From an uncultured bacterium (GTDB lineage Bacteria > Acidobacteriota > Aminicenantia > Aminicenantales > Saccharicenantaceae), in the NCBI GenBank assembly GCA_937920515.1, contig CALEUG010000004.1, positions 62,001-126,000 of the forward strand: a DNA stretch of 64,000 nucleotides. Direction: 5' to 3'. Of this stretch, positions 26,635 to 36,462 are shown piece after piece. The position numbers and the translations under genes are program-made. The notes under the pieces were generated by a model. It was not told where the DNA came from. It saw nothing but the letters and a program-made list of their open reading frames with translations, and made no database searches. The first letter of the stretch is position 1. The number at the start of each line of letters is the position of its first letter.

Positions 26635-27219
26635 ATGAATACACAGAAGCCAAAGATGGTGCCCGATGAGGACAGGATGCTGGTGGGCCGCAGTCTCAAA
26701 GGCGACAGGCGGGCCTTCGAGCTTCTGGTCAAGAAATACCAGCAGCCGCTGTTTAATTATTTCGGCAGGCTGGTGCAGGAGAGAGAATTGAGTCTGGACT
26801 TCACCCAGGAAGTTTTTCTGAGAGCCTATGCCGCTCTCCACACCTACCAGGAAAAATACCAGTTTTCCACCTGGCTTTTCCGGATTGCCTCCAATTTGCT
26901 CATCGACCACTGGCGAAAGAAGAAATTGCCTCTGGTCTCAATCGACTCTGAACCCGATGAGGATGAGCACCAGAAGCTTCAACTTCCTGATCACGAACCT
27001 CCGGTTTCCGAAATTTATGAAAAGAAGGAAATAATGGAGAAGATTGAGCAGGCCCTGAGCCAGCTCCCGGAAATCCTGAGGGAATTGTTTGTCCTCCGAC
27101 ATATAAACGATTTTTCATATGAAGAAATCGCGGCCATCAAGCGCCTGCCGGTGGGCACGGTCAAGAACCGGGTTTTTCAGGCCAGAGAGTGGCTGCGGTC
27201 CAGGCTGGAGGAAAAATGA
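26635..27219 (+). CDS. ECF-family RNA polymerase sigma factor
   Basis: 194-aa extracytoplasmic-function sigma factor. Region 2 (about 25-95: FELLVKKYQQPLFNYFGRLV, DFTQEVFLRAYAAL, FSTWLFRIASNLLIDHWRKK) is followed by a short acidic linker. Region 4 (about 130-190) carries LPEILRELFVLRHINDFSYEEIAAI with the HTH VGTVKNRVF. The stop overlaps the start of the anti-sigma gene (ATGA). Likely held inactive by that protein and released by an envelope signal. Confidence 0.92.
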   Translation: MNTQKPKMVPDEDRMLVGRSLKGDRRAFELLVKKYQQPLFNYFGRLVQERELSLDFTQEVFLRAYAALHTYQEKYQFSTWLFRIASNLLIDHWRKKKLPLVSIDSEPDEDEHQKLQLPDHEPPVSEIYEKKEIMEKIEQALSQLPEILRELFVLRHINDFSYEEIAAIKRLPVGTVKNRVFQAREWLRSRLEEK

Positions 27220-27788
27220 ATTGCCCTGACCTGGCTCAAATCTACGCCTGCCTGGAAAAGGAGCTTTCGCCGGAGGACCGGCTCCGGCTGGAAGAACACC
27301 TGGCAACCTGCTCCCGCTGCCGGCGGTTGCTGGCCGACCGACGTCTCTACCTGGAAGCCAGCTCCAGCCTTCCCCAGCTGGAATTGCCCCCCGGCTTTAC
27401 CGAGCGGGTGATGGCCGGCCTGCCACCCTTAAAATCTCCGGCCCGGCTGTGGTTGTGGCTGGCCGGCGGGGCTTATTTGCTGTTCAGCCTGGTGGTAGCG
27501 GGACTGGCCCTGGGCAATAAGACCGTTCTTTTCCCGATCTGTTTTCAGGTCTTTAAGAATCTGGTCAACCTGGCTGCCGACCTCAGCAGCCTTGTCTTCC
27601 GGCTTGTTCAGCAGGCCTACGGGGTCTTCAGGGCAGTGAGTATTTTTATGGGGATTGCAGGCAGGCTTTTATCAAACTTTTTTCCAGCAAGCATCATGGG
27701 GCTGGCCGCCCTGGTTTTGAGTGGCGCCATAAGCCTGGCTTTTCTCAGGTTGCTTCTCAGACCAGCTAAATTTTCCGACAGGGGATAA
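27216..27788 (+). CDS. Zinc-finger anti-sigma factor, membrane anchored
   Basis: 190-aa partner of the preceding sigma factor. The N-terminal zf-HC2 domain contains the HxxxCxxC motif HLATCSRCRR at about residues 28-37. Hydrophobic helices follow in the middle (about 78-100) and C-terminal part (about 150-180), so it is probably a multi-span membrane protein, not the single-span form. I start at ATG 27216 instead of the track start 27189 because of the 4-base overlap with the sigma stop codon. Signal sensed is unknown. Confidence 0.88.
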   Translation: MNCPDLAQIYACLEKELSPEDRLRLEEHLATCSRCRRLLADRRLYLEASSSLPQLELPPGFTERVMAGLPPLKSPARLWLWLAGGAYLLFSLVVAGLALGNKTVLFPICFQVFKNLVNLAADLSSLVFRLVQQAYGVFRAVSIFMGIAGRLLSNFFPASIMGLAALVLSGAISLAFLRLLLRPAKFSDRG

Positions 27789-27791
27789 GGT

Positions 27792-28748
27792 ATGAAAAAA
27801 AATAATATTGTTGTTCTGACCGCAATCAGGCTGGTGGTCATAATGGCCATGGTCCTGGTCCTAACCGGGACAACCCGGGCCGCCTGGTATAAATTTGACC
27901 GGACCGCCCAGCCCACCTTCAAGGAAGAAATCATAATTTCGCCCGGGGAAACCCAGAAAAACGTCCTGGCTTTCGGCAGCCGGGTGGTGGTAGAGGGAAA
28001 GGTTGAAGAAAGCGTCGTGGTCTTCGGCGGCGAGATTACGGTCAGCGGCGAGGTGGGCCGTTCAGTGGTGGGCTTCGGGAGCAAGGTGAACATCAAGTCC
28101 ACGGCCGTCATCCGGGAAGACCTGGTGGTTCTGGGAGGAACCCTGGCGAAAGAACCCGGCTGCACCATCGGTCAGGACACGGTCTTTATCCCGACCGGGG
28201 GGAAGTTTGCCTCGGAAATATTCCGCAAGGGAATTTTCTTCCAGCTGGGGACGATTTTCCTGGCCTTCAAGTTGATCTCACTGTTCTTCGGAATCCTGCT
28301 GACCATTTTCGTGGCGGGCATCTTCCCCGGGCAGGTCTATTTCGCCGCCGGGAAAATTCGCTCCGATTTCTGGCCGATTCTGGGCACAGGTTTCCTGGCC
28401 ATGATAATTTATGCCGGCCTGGTCCTGCTGTCAGCGCTGTTGATCTTCGTGATTATAGGCATCCCGCTCCTGTTCCTGCTCATGTTTGCCGGCATAGCCC
28501 TCAAGATTTTTGGCGGAACGGCCTTCTCCTGTTTCTTTGGCGAATCATTCCTCCGGGCCGTAGGGGTCAGGCGCCTGCCCCATATTATCTGGACGGCGGT
28601 TATCGGACTGATCATCGTGACCTTCCTTGGTCTGGTGCCAGTTCTCGGTTTCATCTTTTTGCTGGTGGTCAGCCTGATCGGCTGGGGAGTGGCCATCAGG
28701 ACCAGATTTGGAACCATGGACAACTGGTTTGCCCGCAACCGGTCCTGA
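27792..28748 (+). CDS. Exported bactofilin-like beta-repeat protein with C-terminal membrane spans
   Basis: 318-aa envelope protein of unknown function. A signal or anchor helix (about 8-30) is followed by short beta-repeats of the polymer-forming/bactofilin type (about 55-125: GSRVVVEGKVEESVVVFGGE, GSKVNIKSTAVIREDLVVLG). Four to five membrane helices then fill residues 145-310. It begins 3 bases after the anti-sigma stop and so belongs to the sigma operon. Its place suggests a membrane stress target or sensor, which is inference. Not a typical cytoplasmic bactofilin, since it carries a signal and transmembrane part. Confidence 0.72.
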   Translation: MKKNNIVVLTAIRLVVIMAMVLVLTGTTRAAWYKFDRTAQPTFKEEIIISPGETQKNVLAFGSRVVVEGKVEESVVVFGGEITVSGEVGRSVVGFGSKVNIKSTAVIREDLVVLGGTLAKEPGCTIGQDTVFIPTGGKFASEIFRKGIFFQLGTIFLAFKLISLFFGILLTIFVAGIFPGQVYFAAGKIRSDFWPILGTGFLAMIIYAGLVLLSALLIFVIIGIPLLFLLMFAGIALKIFGGTAFSCFFGESFLRAVGVRRLPHIIWTAVIGLIIVTFLGLVPVLGFIFLLVVSLIGWGVAIRTRFGTMDNWFARNRS

Positions 28749-28819
28749 ACAGTCTGAGGAGAGAATTCGAAAAACCGATAAACTTCTGTTCTCTGGGGAT
28801 TGGCCAGCCTGACCTGAAT

Positions 28820-28847
28820 CTGGCCGGCTGGCGGGAGAACCGGCCAG
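28820..28847. terminator. Bidirectional hairpin between convergent operons
   Basis: CTGGCCGG and CCGGCCAG form a perfect 8-base inverted repeat with a 12-base loop, in the gap between the sigma operon and frr. No T-run follows on either strand, so termination here is only likely. Confidence 0.4.
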
Positions 28848-28862
28848 CAGGGAGATCGGCAG

Positions 28863-29420
28863 TCAGGACTGCATTATTTCCTTTTCCTTGGCTGCAGCCA
28901 CTTCCTCGGCCTGCTTGATGTACTGGTCCAGCAGCTCCTGCAGTTTTTCCAGTCCCTGAAACTTATCGTCCTCGGTAATTTTCTTGTCCTTTTCCAGCTT
29001 CTCTATGTATTCCTTGCTCTCGCGACGCATGTTCCGGAGGGCAGTTTTCTCTTCCTCCAGCATCTTGTTGACCTTTTTGGCCAGCTCCCGGCGCCTTTCT
29101 TCATCCAGCGGCGGGACCGGGACCTTGATCACCCGGCCGTCGTTAATGGGGTTGAAGCCAAAATCCGAAGAGCGGATGGCCTTTTCCACGGCTTCCATCA
29201 AGGTGGGGTCCCAGGGCTGCACGGTGATCAGGGTCGGGTCGGGCACCCCTATGGTGGCCACCTGGTTGATCGGAGTTGGCGTCCCGTAGTACATGACCTT
29301 GATATCCTCGAAAATGCTGATGTTGGCCCGGCCGGTGCGGAGCTTGCTGATTTCCTTCCGGAAATGCTCGATGGAGGTTTTCATCTTTTTTTCCAGGTCC
29401 TTCAGGACATCTTTCACCAT
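28863..29420 (-). CDS. frr: Ribosome recycling factor
   Basis: Splits post-termination ribosomes with EF-G. The 185-aa length is exactly typical. Conserved segments: LRTGRANISIFEDIKVMYYG, TPINQVATIGVPDP and IRSSDFGFNPINDGRVIKVP, with the long three-helix bundle completing the protein. Last gene of the translation operon, 33 bases after pyrH. Confidence 0.96.
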   Translation of the reverse strand: MVKDVLKDLEKKMKTSIEHFRKEISKLRTGRANISIFEDIKVMYYGTPTPINQVATIGVPDPTLITVQPWDPTLMEAVEKAIRSSDFGFNPINDGRVIKVPVPPLDEERRRELAKKVNKMLEEEKTALRNMRRESKEYIEKLEKDKKITEDDKFQGLEKLQELLDQYIKQAEEVAAAKEKEIMQS

Positions 29421-29453
29421 GAGGCTCCTCCTTGGTAAAGTCTTGGACAGGTT

Positions 29454-30173
29454 TCAGGATACCCTGGTCCCGACCTTCTCGCCCAGAACGGCCTTTTTGA
29501 TATTGCCGGGAACATTCAGGTTAAAGATAATTATCGGCAGGTTATTGTCCTTGCATAAGGTGATGGCCGTGCTGTCCATCACCTTGAGCTCCTGCTGAAT
29601 GACCTCCAGGAACTTGATGGAATCAAACCTGGTGGCTCCGGCTTCAACCATCGGGTCGGCGCTGTAGACGCCGTCCACCTTGGTAGCTTTAAGAATTACT
29701 TCGGCCTTGATTTCCAGGGCCCTGAGGACGGCCGCGGTATCGGTGGTGAAATAAGGGCTGCCCAGACCGGCGGTGAAGATAATCACCCGCCTCTTCTCCA
29801 GGTGCCGGAGAACCCGGCGCCGGATGAACGGTTCGGCCACTGCCCTGATTTCAAGGGCCGATATCAGGCGGGTATTGATTCCTTCCTTTTCCAGAGCATC
29901 CTGAAGAGCCAGCCCGTTGATCACCGTGGACAGCAGCCCGATGTGGTCGGCGGCCACCCGGTCCATTCCCTCGGCTACCCCCCTGGACCCGCGGAAGATG
30001 TTACCACCGCCAATCATGATGGCAACATCCACCCCCAGTTCGTGGACCTGTTTGATTTCCCGGGAGATGGCCAGGGCTCTTTTGAAATCTATTCCGTAGG
30101 GCAGCTCTCCCAGCAGGGCTTCACCCGAAAGCTTCAATAGCACTCTTTTGTAAGCCGGCTTGCCCTCGTCCAT
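29454..30173 (-). CDS. pyrH: Uridylate kinase (UMP kinase)
   Basis: ATP-dependent UMP to UDP kinase of pyrimidine synthesis. The 239-aa amino-acid-kinase-fold protein has LLKLSGEALLG at its N-terminus, IMIGGGNIFRGSRG, and the nucleotide loop FTAGLGSPYFTTDTAAVLRA. Length and motifs are normal. It lies between tsf and frr, the common bacterial order. Confidence 0.95.
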   Translation of the reverse strand: MDEGKPAYKRVLLKLSGEALLGELPYGIDFKRALAISREIKQVHELGVDVAIMIGGGNIFRGSRGVAEGMDRVAADHIGLLSTVINGLALQDALEKEGINTRLISALEIRAVAEPFIRRRVLRHLEKRRVIIFTAGLGSPYFTTDTAAVLRALEIKAEVILKATKVDGVYSADPMVEAGATRFDSIKFLEVIQQELKVMDSTAITLCKDNNLPIIIFNLNVPGNIKKAVLGEKVGTRVS

Positions 30174-30188
30174 TCTTTTTATCGTTTC

Positions 30189-30788
<600 letters not shown>

Positions 30789-30810
30789 ATCTATCTCCCT
30801 TTGTGCTCGG

Positions 30811-31596
30811 TTATTCGTTTTCGCCGCCAGGTTCGGGCCGGGGTTCAACCTCGGCTGGCTGGGTTTCGGCTGTTCCTTCTTCTTTCTTTTCTTCCATCAT
30901 CCCCTGGGCCAGCCTGGCTTTCTTGCCTTCAATGATGGCCTCAGCCACCTTGGAGGCAAAAAGTTCAATGGCCCGGACCGCATCGTCGTTGCCGGGGATG
31001 GGATAATCTATGTCCTCCGGGTCGCCGTTGGTATCGACCACGGCCACGATGGGAATCCTCATCTTCCTGGCCTCAGCGATGGCAATCTCTTCCTTGGAAG
31101 AATCTATGATGAAAACGGCGCCGGGGAGTTCAGTCAGGGTCTTCAGCCCGCCCAGGTTTTTCTGGAGCTTGCGGAAGACTTTTTCCTTGCGGGATTGTTC
31201 TTTCTTGGACAGAAGTTCCCAGCGGCCGTCCTCCCGCATCTCTTCCATCTCCACCAGCTTTTCCACGCTGTTCCGGATGACCTTGAAATTGGTCAGCAGC
31301 CCGCCCAGCCAGCGCTGGTTAACGTAGCTCGATTCGCACTTCAGGGCATAATCCCGGATGATATCCTGGGCCTGCTTCTTGGTCCCGACAAAAAGAATCT
31401 GGCGGCCGCTCTCGGCCACGCTTTTGACAAACTGCAGGGCTTCCTTGAAGCTTTTTATCGTCTTCTGCAGGTCGATGATGTAAATTCCGTTTCTCTGACC
31501 AAAGATGTATTCTTTCATCTTCGGGTTCCAGCGCCTGGTCTGGTGACCGAAGTGAACGCCAGCTTCCAAGAGCTCTTTCATTGTTACTGAAACCAA
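30811..31596 (-). CDS. rpsB: 30S ribosomal protein S2
   Basis: Small-subunit protein needed for S1 binding. Recognisable segments are [47 protein letters not shown] and [19 protein letters not shown]. 261 aa with a Glu/Pro-rich C-terminal tail that varies between species. Operon position between rpsI and tsf. Confidence 0.96.
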   Translation of the reverse strand: MVSVTMKELLEAGVHFGHQTRRWNPKMKEYIFGQRNGIYIIDLQKTIKSFKEALQFVKSVAESGRQILFVGTKKQAQDIIRDYALKCESSYVNQRWLGGLLTNFKVIRNSVEKLVEMEEMREDGRWELLSKKEQSRKEKVFRKLQKNLGGLKTLTELPGAVFIIDSSKEEIAIAEARKMRIPIVAVVDTNGDPEDIDYPIPGNDDAVRAIELFASKVAEAIIEGKKARLAQGMMEEKKEEGTAETQPAEVEPRPEPGGENE

Positions 31597-31620
31597 AGGA
31601 CTTCCTCCCTTTCCCGGACT

Positions 31621-32025
31621 TTATCTCTTATGATACTGCGGTGCCTTCCTGGCAGCCAGCAGGCCGTATTTTTTCCGTTCTTTAATCCTGGAATCCCGGG
31701 TCAGCAGGCTGGCATTGCGGAGAACCGGTCTCAATTCACGATTGAATTCGACCAGGGCCCTGGCGATGCCCAGCCGGACAGCCTCGGCCTGACCGCGGAG
31801 CCCGCCGCCTTCCACTCTCATGAAAATGTCGAACTTATTCTCGGTCTCGGTGACCATCAGCGGCTGGCGAATGGTGTAGCGCAGGGAATCCAGCTTGAAG
31901 TACTCCTCGAAGGGACGGAGTTTTTTATTGACTACCAGAGTGATATCACCCTTGCCCGACCTCAAGAAAACCCTGGCAATGGCGTTTTTTCTTTTTCCGG
32001 TTCCATAATACTGAATCAGACTCAA
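31621..32025 (-). CDS. rpsI: 30S ribosomal protein S9
   Basis: 134-aa S9. Begins [21 protein letters not shown] and ends in the conserved basic tail ([25 protein letters not shown]-type end, reaching the P-site tRNA). Follows rplM by 8 bases. Confidence 0.96.
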   Translation of the reverse strand: MSLIQYYGTGKRKNAIARVFLRSGKGDITLVVNKKLRPFEEYFKLDSLRYTIRQPLMVTETENKFDIFMRVEGGGLRGQAEAVRLGIARALVEFNRELRPVLRNASLLTRDSRIKERKKYGLLAARKAPQYHKR

Positions 32026-32033
32026 GGTGCCTC

Positions 32034-32462
32034 CTAAAACCTGTATTCTTCAGGATTCTGGGCCTGGTGGGGATGTTCGGGGCCGCGGTAAACCTTTAGT
32101 TTCTTGATGATGGCCCGGCCCAGTTTATTCTTGGGTATCATGCCCCAGACCGCCTTCCTGATCACTTCTTCGGGCCTGGTCTCGAGCATCTCTTTTAGTT
32201 TTTTCTCCTTGATGCCACCAGGATACTGGGAATGATGATAGTAAACCTTGTCTTCCAGCTTGTTGCCAGTTACCTTTATCTTCTCGGCGTTAACCACTAC
32301 CACAAAATCGCCGACATCAGTGCTGGGAGCAAACTGAGGTTTATTCTTCCCTCTCAAAAGAACGGCAATTTCGGTCGCCAGTCGGCCCAGTATCTGGCCG
32401 TCGGCATTTATCAGCCACCACTTCTGTTGTACTTCTTCTTTTTTTGGATGATAAGTCTTCAT
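32034..32462 (-). CDS. rplM: 50S ribosomal protein L13
   Basis: 142-aa L13, an early 50S assembly protein. Motifs [35 protein letters not shown] and [20 protein letters not shown] are present. First gene of rplM-rpsI-rpsB-tsf-pyrH-frr, with a good promoter upstream. Confidence 0.96.
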   Translation of the reverse strand: MKTYHPKKEEVQQKWWLINADGQILGRLATEIAVLLRGKNKPQFAPSTDVGDFVVVVNAEKIKVTGNKLEDKVYYHHSQYPGGIKEKKLKEMLETRPEEVIRKAVWGMIPKNKLGRAIIKKLKVYRGPEHPHQAQNPEEYRF

Positions 32463-32507
32463 TTTCCAACCTTGCCTTATGAAAGAATATGGCTAATTTG
32501 ATGAATA

Positions 32508-32536
32508 AAGATACTAAATAACGCTTAAATTGTCAA
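32508..32536 (-). promoter_or_regulatory. Promoter of the rplM-rpsI-rpsB-tsf-pyrH-frr operon
   Basis: On the minus strand TTGACA (plus 32531-32536), 17-base spacer, TATCTT (plus 32508-32513), about 45 bases before the rplM ATG. Confidence 0.7.
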
Positions 32537-32588
32537 CCGGCCAGGGCTATTAATTGTAACCCTTTTGTCCCGTAAATTCAAGTTTTCA

Positions 32589-33263
32589 TTAAACATAATA
32601 GTAGAATTTCCGCCGGCGGCGGGCGGCCGGCAGGACCATGAACACTCCGGCCAGGAAACCGCCGATGTGGGCAAACCAGGCCACCCCTCCCCCCAGGCCC
32701 ACGTTGGAAACCTGGAGAATAAACCACAGGCCAAGCAGCACCCAGGCCGGGACATAAATCACCGTTATGTAAAAAAACAGGAAAACCAGGGTCTTGACCC
32801 GGGCCGAGGGAAAAAGCACCAGGTAGGCCCCCAGCAGACCGGCAATGGCCCCGCTGGCCCCGATCATTGGAACCCGGGAATTGGGATAGACGGCCACCTG
32901 GAGCAGAGAAGCCGTCACCCCGCAGGCCAGGTAGAAGAGTCCGAATTTAACCGGGCCCAGGAAATCCTCGACGTTGTTGCCGAATATCCAGAGATAGAGC
33001 ATGTTGCCTGCCAGGTGCAGCAGGCTGCCGTGGAGAAACATCCCGGTTATCAGGCTCAGCGGCCAGAAGACCCTGAGCACGGAAGCCGTAGCCCCCCAGT
33101 GGGTAATCTCATATGGTATGATGCCGAACTTCAGGACATGGTACTCAAACCCGTCTGGCGAAAACACCTGATACAGGAAAACAAGACAGTTAACAACGAT
33201 CAGTATTATGGTGATTACGGGAAACCTTAAGGTGGGATTCTCGTCCTTCAGCGGAATGAACAT
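32589..33263 (-). CDS. Rhomboid-family intramembrane serine protease
   Basis: 224-aa membrane protein with six predicted spans. It has NMLYLWIFG in the second span, the catalytic serine in GASGAIAGLLGAYLV, and the catalytic histidine in WFAHIGGFLAGVF. Cleaves membrane proteins within the bilayer; substrates unknown. Ends in a basic, aromatic tail. Sits between the TPR-lipoprotein terminator and the ribosomal operon promoter. Confidence 0.9.
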   Translation of the reverse strand: MFIPLKDENPTLRFPVITIILIVVNCLVFLYQVFSPDGFEYHVLKFGIIPYEITHWGATASVLRVFWPLSLITGMFLHGSLLHLAGNMLYLWIFGNNVEDFLGPVKFGLFYLACGVTASLLQVAVYPNSRVPMIGASGAIAGLLGAYLVLFPSARVKTLVFLFFYITVIYVPAWVLLGLWFILQVSNVGLGGGVAWFAHIGGFLAGVFMVLPAARRRRKFYYYV

Positions 33264-33271
33264 TTAGGCAA

Positions 33272-33310
33272 AATAAAAATGGGGGCAGACGCTCGCCGCT
33301 GTCCGCCCCC
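33272..33310 (-). terminator. Terminator of the TPR-lipoprotein gene
   Basis: On the minus strand GGGGGCGGAC, a GC-rich loop, GTCTGCCCCC, followed by ATTTTTATTTT. Directly after the stop codon at 33324. Confidence 0.85.
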
Positions 33311-33323
33311 GAAATTATGGCTA

Positions 33324-34334
33324 TTACTTTATTCCCTTGAGTTCTTCCTCAAGTTTCTTTTTCTCGGCTGCTCTCTTTCTCAGCTCCTGGAACTTCTCAA
33401 GGTTCTTCTGGCCTTCAGCAGTGTATCTGGCAGCCTTGTCCGGCTCCAGCCTGGCCAGAACTGACTGGTAGAGAACGCTCAACCAGCTGTAGGGCTCGGG
33501 ATAGTTGGGGTCGAGGTCCCTGGCCTTTTCTATGGCCTGGAGAGCATCCCGGGCGATGGCCAGTCTTTCAGCCTCGGGGACAAACTGGAAACGGTAAGCC
33601 CGGCTCCAGCGGTTGACACCCTTGGCCAGCCAGGCCTGGGGATTTTCCGGGTCGAGGGCGATTCTCTTCTCCCAGAACATGTTGGCCTTGTCAAAATTCT
33701 CGATGGCTCCTTCCGGGTTCTGCTCGGAAACCGGCAGGTGCTCATAGTAATTGGCGGCATAGGCATAACCCATCGGGTTTTCCGGATCAGCCTCAATGCG
33801 CCGCAGGTACATGGTTTCGGCCTTCTTGGCGGCATCCGGGATTTCGCCGGCATAGCGACTGTAGAATTCAGCCACCACGTAGAAGTTGTCCATGTTCTGC
33901 GGGTCAAGTTCCAGGATCCTCAGGTAGAGCTTCTCGGCCTCGGAAAATTTCCTCAGTTTGTCGTACATATCACCCAGCGAATAGATGATATCCTTGTTGT
34001 TGGGCTCGATTTCCAGGGCCTTGTTCAGGGCTTCCAGGGCCTTCTTCTCCAGCTCCTTGTTCAGCGCGGAATCCACACCGGGTTTATAGAGCTGCTTGTA
34101 GCTTTCACCGATGTAGCGGTAAGCCTGAACCAGATCAGGCCTGTATTTCAGGGCCAGTTCGTATTCGGCCACCGCGTTCCGGTATTTGCCTTCCCTGAAC
34201 AGGTCGTTGGCTTTCTTGAAATGATAATTTGCCTGTAAATTGTTAACCTTAAGCTTCTCGCAACTGGTGGCGGTCACCAGAACAGCCAAGGCTAAAAGGA
34301 TAACTGCCAAGCCGTTTATCCTCTGACGAGTCAT
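33324..34334 (-). CDS. TPR-repeat lipoprotein
   Basis: 336-aa predicted lipoprotein (signal VILLALAVLVTATSC, lipobox Cys) with seven or so TPR units, for example FREGKYRNAVAEYELALKYR and LDLDPQNMDNFYVVAEFYS-like repeats. Likely a periplasmic or outer-membrane scaffold. I start at ATG 34334; AGGAGG is 6 bases upstream, better than 34337 and the track start. It has its own promoter and terminator. Confidence 0.8.
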   Translation of the reverse strand: MTRQRINGLAVILLALAVLVTATSCEKLKVNNLQANYHFKKANDLFREGKYRNAVAEYELALKYRPDLVQAYRYIGESYKQLYKPGVDSALNKELEKKALEALNKALEIEPNNKDIIYSLGDMYDKLRKFSEAEKLYLRILELDPQNMDNFYVVAEFYSRYAGEIPDAAKKAETMYLRRIEADPENPMGYAYAANYYEHLPVSEQNPEGAIENFDKANMFWEKRIALDPENPQAWLAKGVNRWSRAYRFQFVPEAERLAIARDALQAIEKARDLDPNYPEPYSWLSVLYQSVLARLEPDKAARYTAEGQKNLEKFQELRKRAAEKKKLEEELKGIK

Positions 34335-34377
34335 CATGACCTCCTTAAACATCTGGTCTTCAGACAATTAGAAATAT

Positions 34378-34406
34378 TTTATATAAGATTAAAGCCATAA
34401 AGTCAA
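34378..34406 (-). promoter_or_regulatory. Promoter of the TPR-lipoprotein gene
   Basis: On the minus strand TTGACT (plus 34401-34406), 17-base spacer, TATAAA (plus 34378-34383), 43 bases before the start. Confidence 0.65.
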
Positions 34407-34526
34407 GAAAAAATGGAACATTTGCCTCCCCGCCCGCCCTCGCTTTCGACCTCCCTCTCCGACTGCCCGGCACGGCTCCGGCCTGAACGAGATAAGGGTT
34501 ACCAGCCGCCAGCCGAAGCCCGGAGT

Positions 34527-35858
34527 TCAACTCTTTCTCAGGTAAAACCTGAGGGGTGTCCCGACGAAACCAAACTGGCGCCGAAAGGTATCAGCCAGGA
34601 ATTTCTCGTAAGCCGGAAGGAGCGGGGCCCGGCTGTGGCCAAAAAGCACAAAGGTCGGCGGGCGGACTCCTTTCTGGACGATGTACTTCACCTTGAGAGT
34701 TGAGCCGTCCCTGGTCTTCGGCGGATATTCCCGGGAGAATTTTTCCCAGAACCTGTTCAGGACCTGAGTCTCCACTTTTTTAGAAGCCGACTCGTAGACC
34801 TGCTCGGCCACCTCCAGAATTCTGGTCACTCGCTGTCCACTGAGGGCCGAAACAAAAACCAGCGGGGCGTAATCCACAAAATTAAGGCGGCTGAAAACAT
34901 GCTCCTGGACTTCCCTCGGATTAACCCTCTGCCTTTCCGCCAGGTCCCATTTGTTCAGGGCGATCAACAGAGGTTTGCCCGATTTATGAGCCAGGCCGGC
35001 GATATGGGCATCCTGGCGGGTGGGAAATTCCTGGATATCGAGCACCAGGCAGATAACATCCGCTTCCTCGATATTTCTCCGGGCCCTGATGATTCCGGCT
35101 TTTTCCCTGGAATCCCTGGTTCCGCTGAACTTCCTGATGCCGGCCGTGTCAACCAGACAATAGGTCTTCTTATTCCTGGTGATAAGGGTATCGACGCTGT
35201 CCCTGGTGGTACCAGGAATTTCAGAGACCAGGAGCCTTTCCTCTCCACAGAGGCGGTTGACCAGCGATGACTTGCCGACGTTTATCCGGCCGACGATGGC
35301 TATCTTCAGCGGCCTCGAAGTCAGTTCAGAAGTCTGCCCTTCTCCTGGCCTGTCCGGCAATGATTCCCTTATTTTCTCCTGCAGGTATTCCAGATTGAGC
35401 TTGTGTTCAGCCGAGATGGTTATAAACTCCTTTATCCCCAGCCGGTAATAATCGGTGAGGTCCGGCTCCGATTCAGGGGTATCCACCTTGTTGACCACAG
35501 GGAGCAAGGGCCGGCCATACTTCTTCATTTCCAGGAAAAGCTCCTCCTCGCCCGCGGTCAGGGGTCGCTTGCTGTCGAAAAGGAAAATTAACAGGTCGGC
35601 CGACCGGGCCGCTTCCAGGGCCTTGGCCCTGACTGCGGAAGAAATCGGGTCCACCCGGCCATCAGTGAAACCGCCGGTATCCACCAGCAGGAACTCGCGG
35701 TCATCTATCCTGGCCACTCCAGTTATCAGGTCGCGGGTCATGCCGGGGAGAGAATGAACCAGGGCTTTTTTCTGGCCCAGCAGCCGGTTAAAAAGGGTGG
35801 ATTTTCCGGCGTTGGGGTAACCCAGGATGACCACCCGGGGCAGTTTTTTATTCTTCAT
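34527..35858 (-). CDS. der: Ribosome biogenesis GTPase Der (EngA)
   Basis: Tandem-GTPase that promotes 50S assembly. The 443-aa protein contains two complete G domains: first GYPNAGKSTLFNRLLG, DTGGFTD, NKVD; second GRINVGKSSLVNRLCG, DTAGIRKF, NKWD. A C-terminal KH-like domain follows. Length and order are normal. Last gene behind amidase and GerMN, 22 bases after GerMN. Confidence 0.95.
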   Translation of the reverse strand: MKNKKLPRVVILGYPNAGKSTLFNRLLGQKKALVHSLPGMTRDLITGVARIDDREFLLVDTGGFTDGRVDPISSAVRAKALEAARSADLLIFLFDSKRPLTAGEEELFLEMKKYGRPLLPVVNKVDTPESEPDLTDYYRLGIKEFITISAEHKLNLEYLQEKIRESLPDRPGEGQTSELTSRPLKIAIVGRINVGKSSLVNRLCGEERLLVSEIPGTTRDSVDTLITRNKKTYCLVDTAGIRKFSGTRDSREKAGIIRARRNIEEADVICLVLDIQEFPTRQDAHIAGLAHKSGKPLLIALNKWDLAERQRVNPREVQEHVFSRLNFVDYAPLVFVSALSGQRVTRILEVAEQVYESASKKVETQVLNRFWEKFSREYPPKTRDGSTLKVKYIVQKGVRPPTFVLFGHSRAPLLPAYEKFLADTFRRQFGFVGTPLRFYLRKS

Positions 35859-35880
35859 TTGTGGAGTTTACGAAAGATAC

Positions 35881-36462
35881 TTACCTGGCAACGAGTGAAT
35901 AATCCGGGTTGAACGGACGCGACAGGTCGATGTGGCCGCCCAGGGTTTCTCTCTCGTTGCCCTCGACCAGCAAACTGACCCTCTTGATGCTCTTGAAATT
36001 ATAGGTCAGCGAATTGACTATGGAAAAGACCGCAGCCATCTCTCCGGAAGAGCCGTAATAACTGGCTTCCAGTATCTGCCGGCTCAGGTCAACGTAGGCT
36101 GTCCCGTCAGAGGTGACAAAAACCTGCCTGAGCCGGGTGGTTTCAGGCACCGCATTCAGCAGTCCCGACCTGGAACCCCTGATAATTTCCTCCACCACCG
36201 CCCGGGCTTCTTCGTTCAGGGTTGAGGCCTGGATTTCCCTTTCTTCCGGGTGAAGAAGGTTGTCGCCTTCTGACAGAAAGAAGACGGTAACCCTCTTCAT
36301 CTTCACTCCCTGGATCTGTCCGCTTCCACTGGTAGAAACGGCCGGACCGGCCAGGTGTCTGATTTTTTCCCGGCGACCGCCAAAGAAAAAGACCAGGACT
36401 AAAATGGCCAGCACCGCCAGCAGGACAAACAGGGTTGTGAGTTTTTTCTTTTTGCGTTTCAT
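35881..36462 (-). CDS. GerMN-domain membrane protein
   Basis: 193-aa protein with a Lys-rich N-terminus, one membrane span (about 8-28: LTTLFVLLAVLAILVLVFFFG) and a GerMN domain facing outside (about 50-190: VTVFFLSEGDNLLHPEER, FVTSDGTAYVDLSRQIL, LVEGNERETLGGHIDLSRPF). GerMN proteins interact with peptidoglycan remodelling. I take ATG 36462 because it overlaps the amidase stop by 4 bases; the 93 extra residues of the track ORF are the amidase read in another frame. Coupled to the amidase, so a wall role is likely. Confidence 0.85.
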   Translation of the reverse strand: MKRKKKKLTTLFVLLAVLAILVLVFFFGGRREKIRHLAGPAVSTSGSGQIQGVKMKRVTVFFLSEGDNLLHPEEREIQASTLNEEARAVVEEIIRGSRSGLLNAVPETTRLRQVFVTSDGTAYVDLSRQILEASYYGSSGEMAAVFSIVNSLTYNFKSIKRVSLLVEGNERETLGGHIDLSRPFNPDYSLVAR

